DNA from: Candidatus Peregrinibacteria bacterium RIFOXYB2_FULL_33_20 | GTDB taxonomy: Bacteria > Patescibacteriota > Gracilibacteria > UBA1369 > GWF2-33-10 | Length of the DNA: 64,000 bases | Assembly: GCA_001788835.1 (NCBI GenBank) | Contig: MFXK01000006.1 | Span: 16,988-80,987, forward strand | Reading direction: 5' to 3' | In this document: one piece after another, positions 56,718-64,000 of the stretch | Layout: each line of letters opens with the position of its first letter | Numbering within the stretch: the first letter of the stretch is position 1 | Notes under the pieces: generated by a model | What the model was told of the DNA's origin: nothing | The model's input: only the letters and a program-made list of their open reading frames with translations | Database searches by the model: none | Translations under genes and position numbers: made by a program

Positions 56718-57887
56718 TTAGGAAAAAAATTTTTCGTATTCATTAACCATTTTCTTCAAATCAAATTTTTCCTGGCAAAGTTTATAAGCGTTTTCGATAA
56801 TTTTTTGTGTTTTTTCTGGATTTTGAATGTACCAGTTTATTGCTTTTTCCAAAGCTTCTGGATTTTTGGCCGGAATAATTTTGCTATGCACTTCATCTTC
56901 TAAATAATCAGAAATACCGCAAACATTTGTTACAATTGTTGGAATTTTTGAGGCCATGGCTTCAGCAATAACTAGGCCAAATGGATCATGCTCGGATGAT
57001 GGAAGTACGAAGATATCAATATTTTTAAAAAATTTTAAAATTTCTTCGCGAGAGAGTTTGCTAAGAAGATGAATGTGTGGAGCGGAGGGGGAGTTTTTTA
57101 TTAATTTTATTAGATTTGCTTTGTCTGGTCCTTCGCCAACGATAAAAAGTTCTGCGTTTTGGATATTTTTAAAGGCTTTGATTAACGTGTCTATACCTTT
57201 GTCTGGAGTTAGGCGAGCGATGCAACCAATCCTTTTGTCATTCCTGTGGAAACAGGAATCTTTATTGTCTGTGGGACAAGATTCCTGCTCTTGCAGGAAT
57301 GACAGATGATCGATACCGTTTGGGATGTCGACAACATTATGAGCCCAGGATAGATATTTGGCTGATTGTTTTGAGACGCAAATAATTTTGACGAATCTTG
57401 ACCAAAGTTTATAAAAAATTTTCCATGGATTTGAAGTTAGCCATTTGCCAATGCGGGCATGTTCAATCCAGATGATTTTTGGAGAAGAAAGAAGAAAGAA
57501 AAAAGAAAAAAGTTTAATAATAGGAGTTAGAAGTAGTTTTTCCGATAAAGAAAGCATGTAAATAGCTTTTAGTTTATAGCTGTTGGCTTTTAGGATTTGG
57601 AAATATTTGAAAAAGAAATATACAAAAATAAATGGGCTAAGGAGAGTGAAGGTGAGGAGTGAGAATTTGGAGACGGGAGGGGAGGGGAATAATTTTGAAT
57701 TTTGAATTTTGAATTTTGAATTAAGTTTTTGTAATTTTATAAATTCTTTGCTTAAGATTGGACAGCTGGTCCATAAGATAATATCCCAACCGCGTTTTTG
57801 TAGAGTTTGCGCTAAATTAATGGTATGCTGTTCTTCTCCTCCGAACTGTGAACTATACGGAAATCTTGTTATAAGTAGGCTAGGCAT
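56718..57887 (-). CDS. Glycosyltransferase family 4, interrupted in frame by several repeat-derived segments
   Basis: TRFPYSSQFGGEEQHTINLAQTLQKRGWDIILWT; RIGCIARLTPDKGIDTLIKAF; VLPSSEHDPFGLVIAEAMASKIPTIVTNVCGI. Confidence 0.92.
   Translation of the reverse strand: MPSLLITRFPYSSQFGGEEQHTINLAQTLQKRGWDIILWTSCPILSKEFIKLQKLNSKFKIQNSKLFPSPPVSKFSLLTFTLLSPFIFVYFFFKYFQILKANSYKLKAIYMLSLSEKLLLTPIIKLFSFFFLLSSPKIIWIEHARIGKWLTSNPWKIFYKLWSRFVKIICVSKQSAKYLSWAHNVVDIPNGIDHLSFLQEQESCPTDNKDSCFHRNDKRIGCIARLTPDKGIDTLIKAFKNIQNAELFIVGEGPDKANLIKLIKNSPSAPHIHLLSKLSREEILKFFKNIDIFVLPSSEHDPFGLVIAEAMASKIPTIVTNVCGISDYLEDEVHSKIIPAKNPEALEKAINWYIQNPEKTQKIIENAYKLCQEKFDLKKMVNEYEKFFS
57236..57304. repeat. 69-bp (23-codon) family-B double-hairpin inverted repeat inside the GT4 gene
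   Basis: tgtcattcctgtggaaacaggaatctttattgtctgtgggacaagattcctgctcttgcaggaatgaca. Confidence 0.9.
57484..57512. repeat. AAAGAAAAAAG-type purine repeat inside GT4
   Basis: agaagaaagaagaaagaaaaaagaaaaaa; similar tracts at 25490-25512 and 62887-62911. Confidence 0.6.
57691..57722. repeat. (AATTTTG)n tandem repeat inside GT4 (NSKFKIQNSKL)
   Basis: aattttgaattttgaattttgaattttgaatt; another copy at 57896-57914. Confidence 0.8.
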
Positions 57888-57953
57888 GCAATAATAATTT
57901 TGAATTTTGAATTTCCTATTTAATATTACCTTAAATATGGATAAAAAAAAATT

Positions 57954-58835
57954 ATGAATAAATTTAGAATAAAAAAAGTTGGAATTTTGGCAAAAGTTGG
58001 GCTTAATTTTGAAAAAAAGTTTTTTCTAGAGTTAATTGATTTTTTAAAAAAAGAAAAGAAAGAAGTTTTTTTGGATATAAATGCTTCTGCAATTATTGAT
58101 GGCGCAAAAGGCTTAAATAGAGATGAATTAGTAAATAAAGTAGATTTGGTTATTACTCTTGGTGGCGATGGAACAATTTTGAGTGCCGCACATTCCATTA
58201 CAAATCATAAAATAGTTTTTTTAGGGATTAATTTTGGCAATGTCGGATTTTTGACTGAAATTAAAGAGAAAAAAAATGTTTTAAATATTTTGGAAAGTAT
58301 TTTTAAAGGTAATTATATTTTGGATGAACGAGCAATGCTGAGAATAACTCTTTATAGAGAAAATAAAAAAATAAAAACATTTTTGGCGTTAAATGATGCT
58401 GTTATAAATCAGGGGAATTTAGCTAGAATTATTTCGTTAAAAGTTGATATAGACAGAAGAAAAGTAGCTCAATTTCGAGCTGATGGTTTAGTTATAGCAA
58501 CACCAACAGGATCTACAGCACATTCCTTGTCTGCAGGTGGTCCAATTGTTCATCCTTCACTTGATGCTTTGCTTATGACTCCAATTTGTCCAGTTACGCT
58601 TTCTAGTCGGCCAATTCTTTTGCCAAATAATGAAAATATACACATCTATATTGAAACAGATCGCAAAAATATGCCTCACGAAATTGCGCTTACAATTGAT
58701 GGACAAATTCATTTCCCACTTAAATATGGTGACAAAATTTCAATTCGTAAATCATCAAAAAAGATATATCTGATTAGATTGGAGAAGGAGAGGTATTACA
58801 AGAGTTTAAGGTCTAAGATAGGGTGGGCTGGATAA
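57954..58835 (+). CDS. nadK: NAD kinase
   Basis: VITLGGDGTILSAAH; GINFGNVGFLTEI; RADGLVIATPTGSTAHSLSAGGPIVHP. Confidence 0.95.
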   Translation: MNKFRIKKVGILAKVGLNFEKKFFLELIDFLKKEKKEVFLDINASAIIDGAKGLNRDELVNKVDLVITLGGDGTILSAAHSITNHKIVFLGINFGNVGFLTEIKEKKNVLNILESIFKGNYILDERAMLRITLYRENKKIKTFLALNDAVINQGNLARIISLKVDIDRRKVAQFRADGLVIATPTGSTAHSLSAGGPIVHPSLDALLMTPICPVTLSSRPILLPNNENIHIYIETDRKNMPHEIALTIDGQIHFPLKYGDKISIRKSSKKIYLIRLEKERYYKSLRSKIGWAG

Positions 58836-58896
58836 ATAGTATTGCATATGTTAGAGGTCTAATATATTATATTAGTGTATACTTAGACATCTAACT

Positions 58897-60207
58897 ATGT
58901 TTAATCGTAAGATAATTACATATTTATCTTCTTGGAAAGATAATGTTGATAGGAAGCCACTTATACTTCGAGGTGCAAGACAAGTTGGCAAGACTAGTAT
59001 TGTTAAATATTTTGCAAAAAAATATTTTCATAATTTTGTTTATATTAACCTGGAGGATTTTAAAGATCTAGATGCTTTTTCTGGGAATATGAGTATTGAA
59101 GAGTTTGAGAAAAAAGTAAAAATTTTTAAAAAACAAAATTTAAGCAAAGGTACGCTTGTTTTTATAGATGAAATTCAAAATAATCCGTATTTGATAGCCT
59201 TATTAAGATTTTTTTACGAAGAGAGACCTGATTTGTATATTATAGGGGCTGGATCGCTTCTTGAAATTAAAATTAAACAACAAAAATTAAGCATGCCAGT
59301 TGGGAGAGTTGAATATATGTTTATGTATCCACTTGATTTTTTTGAATTTTTGGAAGCAAAAGAAGAAATAAGTCTTTTGGATTATTTGAAAACAATTGAT
59401 TTTGAAAAACCGATACCTTATTCAATTCATAAAAAAGCATTAGATATTTTTAGTGAATATATTTTTGTTGGAGGTATGCCGGAAGTTGTTAAGGTTTTTT
59501 TGGCTAAAAATAATTTTGATAGTGTTCGTCATGCATATGGGAATTTATTGCAAAATTTTATTGATGATATTGATAAATATACAGATAAAAATGAATCGTC
59601 AAATTTAATCAATATTTTTAAAAATGCTCCTTTTTATAGTGGTTCAAAAATAGTTTTTGAAAACTTTGCTAACCTTGGATTAAAAAGTAAATCTGTGTCA
59701 GATGCTTTTCAAATATTACAAGATACTATGCTGGTTTCTTTGATTAATTCAACTAATTCATTAAGTCTCCCACTCCAGTCAAAATCTAAAAGAGCTAAAA
59801 AGTTAATTTTTTTAGATAGTGGATTTTATAATTATGCTTACAATATTCCTTTTGATTTAGATATATCTCGTTTTGCAGATTTTTATAAGGGAAATATTTT
59901 TGAACAAATTTTAGCACAAAATATAATTGCTCAAGATATATATGGAGATAAAGATTTATTTTATTGGTCAATTGATAAAGATAAAGGTTCGCTTGAAATT
60001 GATTTTTGTTTTAGCAGTGGCGTAAATATTTATGGGATCGAAGTTAAGTCAGGGGTTGATAAAGTATCCAAGTCACTTGTTTCTTTTGCAAATAGAATCA
60101 AACACAAAAAACTTATAAAATTTCATACGGGAAATATTTTATTAGATAGAAAAAATCAAATACTTAGTTTACCAATATATTTGTGTCCTAGGATTTATGA
60201 ATTATGA
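58897..60207 (+). CDS. AAA-type ATPase with C-terminal DUF4143-like domain
   Basis: LILRGARQVGKTSIVKYFAKKY; GTLVFIDEIQNNP; YFVGGMPEVV-like EYIFVGGMPEVVKVF; YGIEVKSG. Confidence 0.93.
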   Translation: MFNRKIITYLSSWKDNVDRKPLILRGARQVGKTSIVKYFAKKYFHNFVYINLEDFKDLDAFSGNMSIEEFEKKVKIFKKQNLSKGTLVFIDEIQNNPYLIALLRFFYEERPDLYIIGAGSLLEIKIKQQKLSMPVGRVEYMFMYPLDFFEFLEAKEEISLLDYLKTIDFEKPIPYSIHKKALDIFSEYIFVGGMPEVVKVFLAKNNFDSVRHAYGNLLQNFIDDIDKYTDKNESSNLINIFKNAPFYSGSKIVFENFANLGLKSKSVSDAFQILQDTMLVSLINSTNSLSLPLQSKSKRAKKLIFLDSGFYNYAYNIPFDLDISRFADFYKGNIFEQILAQNIIAQDIYGDKDLFYWSIDKDKGSLEIDFCFSSGVNIYGIEVKSGVDKVSKSLVSFANRIKHKKLIKFHTGNILLDRKNQILSLPIYLCPRIYEL

Positions 60208-62840
60208 ACAGAATTTTTACATTTAATTGTCGCCTGGGCCGCCGCTAGCCTTGCAATTGGGACTCTATATGGACTACAGCTAACGAGATCAAGTCCTAGT
60301 TTTTGTGAAATCATGATTGAGTCTGGATCTCCGCCGTGTTCACCACATATGCCGATTTCAAGATTTGGTTTTACTTTTCTTCCGAGTTCAATGGCAATTT
60401 CCATAAGTCTGCCAACACCTATTTCATCAAGTTTTTCAGTTGGATCATGTTCCATAATATTTTTTTCTATGTATTGAGGTAAGAATTTACCTGCATCATC
60501 ACGGCTTAAGCCATAAACAGTTTGTGTCAAATCATTTGTTCCAAATGAGAAGAAATCAGTGTATGGGGCGATTTTATCAGCAACAAGACATGCTCTAGGA
60601 AGTTCAATCATTGTCCCAACATTATATTCGAAATTTTTGTAGGAATTTTTATCTTTTTCAATCATTTCTTTGGCGATTTTATCAACCATTTCTTTTAAAA
60701 CTTTAATTTCGTTTGTGTGTACAACCAATGGAATTTCAATTTTTGCAATTACTTTGATCCCATCTCTACTTGCAATAGCTCCGGCTTCTAAAATTGCTCT
60801 AACCTGCATTTCATAAATTTCAGGATAAGTTATGGCAAGTCTGCACCCTCTGTGACCAAGCATTGGATTAACCTCATGAAGTCTTTCAACAGTGTTTTTC
60901 AGAGTTTCAAAAGGGATGCCCATGTCGTCAGCCAAAGCTTGGATTTTTTTATCTGTTTGCGGCAGGAATTCATGTAAAGGCGGATCAAGAAGTCTAATAG
61001 TTACAGGAAGTGCATTCATAACTTTAAAAATTTCAACAAAATCAGTTCTTTGCATTGGCAGAAGCTTTTCAAGATATTTTTTCCTTTCTTCTACATTCTG
61101 AGCCAAAATCATTTGTCTGACAAAAGGGATTCTGTCGTCTTCGAAAAACATGTGTTCAGTCCTGCAAAGTCCAATACCTTCAGCGCCGAAATCCCTTGCG
61201 ACCTTGGAATCAATTGGAGTGTCAGCATTAGTAAAAACTTTCATTTTTCGCACTTCATCAGACCATTTCATTATAGTTTCGAAATCTCCAGTTAATCCTG
61301 GTTTAACCATTGGCATCTCGCCAATCATTACTTCGCCTACAGAGCCGTCAATTGTTATAACTTCACCTTCTGCAATTTCAGTTTTGCCAATAATTATTTT
61401 TCTGTGTTTTTTATCTATAATCATTTCACTTGCCCCAGCGACACAAGGTTTGCCCATGCCTCTTGCAACAACAGCCGCATGGCTTGTCATACCTCCTGTT
61501 GCAGTCAAAATACCTTCAGAAGCATGCATGCCATGAATATCTTCTGGACTTGTTTCACGGCGGACAAGAATTACTTTTTCTCCGTCATTGTGCATCGTTT
61601 CAGCATCATCAGGGCTGAAAACAACTTTGCCTGAGGCCGCTCCAGTTGAGGCGGGAAGGCCTTTTACAACAATAATTCTTTTTGCTTTTGGATCAATTGA
61701 GGGGTGAAGTAATTGATTTAAAGATTTAGCCTCAATTCTCATTAAAGCTTCTTCTTTTGTAATTAGTTTTTCTGCAACTAAATCCACAGCAATTTTCAAA
61801 GCGGCTTTAGCTGTTCTCTTGCCATTTCTGGTTTGAAGCATGAATAATTTGCCTTTTTCAATTGTAAATTCAAGATCCTGCATATCTCGATAATGTTTTT
61901 CAAGCTTTTCTTTTACATCAATAAGTTGCTTATAAATGACAGGATTTTTCTTATCAAGTGTAGCAATAGGCTCTGGAGTTCGAATACCAGCCACAACATC
62001 TTCTCCCTGAGCATTTATCAGATATTCACCAAAGAACATTTTTTCTCCTGTTGAGGGATTTCGAGTGAAAGCAACACCAGTTCCTGAATCGTCTCCCATG
62101 TTACCAAAAACCATTGATTGCACATTTACTGCTGTTCCGAGGTTATGAGGAATGTCATTTATTTTTCTGTAAGTTATAGCCCGATTATTGTTCCACGAAC
62201 TAAATACAGCCTCGATTGCTTTCAAAAGTTGATCTTGAGGATCTTCTGGGAAATTTTCTCCAGTTGTTTTTTTAACAATCTCTTTGAATTGTATGACAAG
62301 TTCTTTTAAGCTTTTTACGCTCAATTCTGTATCAAGTTTAACTTTTGTATCTTCTTTTTTCTCTTCCAAAACTTCTTCAAAATAATCATGAGAAATGCCC
62401 ATCACAACATTTCCAAACATTGTTATAAATCTTCGGTATGAGTCATAAGCAAATCTTTCGTCATTTGTATTTTTTATTACTCCTTTCACCGTATGATCAT
62501 TTAGCCCTAAATTCAAAATTGTATCCATCATTCCAGGCATTGAGAATTTTGCACCACTTCGGATAGATACAAGAAGGGGATTATCTCCATCTCCAAATTT
62601 CTTGCCTGTAGTTTGTTCAAGCTTTGATAAATATTCTTTTAAATCTTTATCAAAATTTTCCGGATATTTTTTATTTTTCAAAAATTCCAAACAGCATTTA
62701 GTAGAAATAGTAAATCCAGCTGGAACAGGTAGACCAAGGTTAGTCATCTCAGCAAGGTTCGCACCTTTACCACCAAGTTCAGCTTTCATATCAGCATTTC
62801 CTTCTGCATGTCCTTCACCGAAAAAGTAAAAATATTTCAT
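60195..62840 (-). CDS. ppdK: Pyruvate, phosphate dikinase (start refined)
   Basis: GGKGANLAEMTNLGLPVPAGFTIST; GGMTSHAAVVARGMGKPCVAGA; GIGLCRTEHMFF; FFSFGTNDLTQT. Confidence 0.97.
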   Translation of the reverse strand: MKYFYFFGEGHAEGNADMKAELGGKGANLAEMTNLGLPVPAGFTISTKCCLEFLKNKKYPENFDKDLKEYLSKLEQTTGKKFGDGDNPLLVSIRSGAKFSMPGMMDTILNLGLNDHTVKGVIKNTNDERFAYDSYRRFITMFGNVVMGISHDYFEEVLEEKKEDTKVKLDTELSVKSLKELVIQFKEIVKKTTGENFPEDPQDQLLKAIEAVFSSWNNNRAITYRKINDIPHNLGTAVNVQSMVFGNMGDDSGTGVAFTRNPSTGEKMFFGEYLINAQGEDVVAGIRTPEPIATLDKKNPVIYKQLIDVKEKLEKHYRDMQDLEFTIEKGKLFMLQTRNGKRTAKAALKIAVDLVAEKLITKEEALMRIEAKSLNQLLHPSIDPKAKRIIVVKGLPASTGAASGKVVFSPDDAETMHNDGEKVILVRRETSPEDIHGMHASEGILTATGGMTSHAAVVARGMGKPCVAGASEMIIDKKHRKIIIGKTEIAEGEVITIDGSVGEVMIGEMPMVKPGLTGDFETIMKWSDEVRKMKVFTNADTPIDSKVARDFGAEGIGLCRTEHMFFEDDRIPFVRQMILAQNVEERKKYLEKLLPMQRTDFVEIFKVMNALPVTIRLLDPPLHEFLPQTDKKIQALADDMGIPFETLKNTVERLHEVNPMLGHRGCRLAITYPEIYEMQVRAILEAGAIASRDGIKVIAKIEIPLVVHTNEIKVLKEMVDKIAKEMIEKDKNSYKNFEYNVGTMIELPRACLVADKIAPYTDFFSFGTNDLTQTVYGLSRDDAGKFLPQYIEKNIMEHDPTEKLDEIGVGRLMEIAIELGRKVKPNLEIGICGEHGGDPDSIMISQKLGLDLVSCSPYRVPIARLAAAQATIKCKNSVHNS

Positions 62841-62986
62841 AGACAAAAATTATGTTTAAAAAGTTTTATAATTTAATTTAGGATAAAGAAAAAAGAAAAA
62901 AGAAAAAAGTTAAAGGGAAATTAAAACTTGACAGAGAGAGGGATATGTATTACGATATAGATGTTTTATTTTTTAACTATATATTT

Positions 62987-63268
62987 ATGTCAAATGAACA
63001 TCTTCCTGATGAACAGATACCTTTAGATGGGTCTGAACTTTTACCAGCTGATGACATCTTACCTGAATCTAAATTTCCATTACTAAATAAGATTAAATTT
63101 TCGTCTGAACCTCCATTACTAAATAAGTTGATTGAATCTCAGCCTACCCCTCCATTACTAAATAAGATTGAATTTCGGCCTACCCTTCCATTACTAAATA
63201 AGATGCCTGAACCTCCATTAGAAGAAGATAGGCGAGCAGTCAGAAAAAAAGCAGAAGATATACTTTAA
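62987..63268 (+). CDS. Hypothetical disordered protein with four (P)PLLNK repeats
   Basis: FPLLNKIKF / PPLLNKLIE / PPLLNKIEF / LPLLNKMPE; DNA unit ccattactaaataag repeated 4x. Confidence 0.6.
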   Translation: MSNEHLPDEQIPLDGSELLPADDILPESKFPLLNKIKFSSEPPLLNKLIESQPTPPLLNKIEFRPTLPLLNKMPEPPLEEDRRAVRKKAEDIL

Positions 63269-64000
63269 AACTTCCCTTTCATATATTCTTTCAATTCTGT
63301 TCTAAGTTCTGGTCTTTTTAGTGCAAAATCGATTGTGGCTTTGAGGAAACCAATTTTATCTCCTGTATCATATCTTGTACCTTTGAGTTCAAGGCCATAA
63401 ATTGATTGTTTTTGAAGAAGTATTTTCATGCCATCAATAAGCCTTAGTTCTCCATCTTTGCTTTTTGGTGCTTTTTTCAAAGCATCGAATATGTCTGGAG
63501 TCATGATGTATTTGCCTATTATTGCTAGATTGGATGGACTTTCTTTTGGTTTTGGTTTTTCAACTAGTCCTTTGGCGGTATGGACTTTGCCATTTGATTT
63601 AAGTGGATTGAAGATTCCATAATTTTGACTTTCAGATTTATCGATTTGAGTTAGGGCAATAATAGGACAATTAGTTTTTTCGTAAATTTTTATCAATTGT
63701 TTTGAGGCTGGTATTTGGCTATCAACAATATCATCGCCAAATAAAATTAAAAAAGGTTCGCCATTGATAATGTTTTGCACTCTTAAAATTGCATCCCCAT
63801 CACCCAATGGATATGGTTGACGTACATAGATGAATTTTGCCATATTTTCAATGTCTTTTACCGCCTTGAGAAGATCTTGCTTACCTTTTTCGACTAAATT
63901 GTATTGAAGCTCAAAAGAATGATCAAAATGATCTTCAATTGCTCTTTTTCCACGACCAGTTACTAAGATAATTTCTTCAATTCCTGAATTAACAGCTTCT
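63265..64000 (-). CDS. galU: UTP-glucose-1-phosphate uridylyltransferase, 5'-truncated at window edge
   Basis: EAVNSGIEEIILVTGRGKRAIEDHFDHSFELQYNLVEKGK...IYVRQPYPLGDGDAIL; GDDIVDS. Confidence 0.92.
   Translation of the reverse strand, partial: EAVNSGIEEIILVTGRGKRAIEDHFDHSFELQYNLVEKGKQDLLKAVKDIENMAKFIYVRQPYPLGDGDAILRVQNIINGEPFLILFGDDIVDSQIPASKQLIKIYEKTNCPIIALTQIDKSESQNYGIFNPLKSNGKVHTAKGLVEKPKPKESPSNLAIIGKYIMTPDIFDALKKAPKSKDGELRLIDGMKILLQKQSIYGLELKGTRYDTGDKIGFLKATIDFALKRPELRTELKEYMKGKF

Noticed and set aside
63080-63210. Regularly repeated CCATTACTAAATAAG considered as CRISPR
   Set aside because: Repeats only ~15-18 nt, spacers short and coding in one frame; it is a protein repeat.

Overview
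AT-rich bacterial chromosome segment with the gene content expected of a Candidate Phyla Radiation (Patescibacteria) genome, possibly Peregrinibacteria-like. UGA clearly acts as a stop (rpsJ, map, infA, rpmJ), which argues against SR1/Gracilibacteria. Positions 1-19.8 kb hold a nearly complete str-S10-spc-alpha superoperon: fusA (partial), tuf, rpsJ to rplQ, then rplM-rpsI-trmD. It includes rpmC and rpmJ, which the ORF track missed, and it lacks rpmD (uL30). The remainder is mixed housekeeping and accessory genes: queG, pheA/tyrA-like, serS, fmt, pheS, HU, topA, rnpB RNA on the minus strand, an MgtC-like protein, a formiminotransferase, proB/proC, an SLH protein, Prx/SOD, purH, yidD, a LysM-M23 peptidase, GT4, nadK, ppdK and galU (partial). 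There is also a tandem array of five VirB2/T4SS-pilin-like genes and an EndoQ-like PHP nuclease. The most interesting signal is several families of short palindromic or tandem repeats. They lie between genes and also appear in-frame inside conserved protein genes (queG, the formiminotransferase, topA, a GT4 glycosyltransferase), reminiscent of Rickettsia palindromic elements. Other points: a shared TTGCAA direct-repeat motif at the tuf and infA promoters, SD-less recurrent AAATTTAAAATTTCTT-type leaders, a frameshifted ORF, a PPLLNKI tandem-repeat peptide, and an RNase P RNA that seems to lack the usual L15 GGU. No CRISPR array, tRNA, prophage or transposase was recognised.
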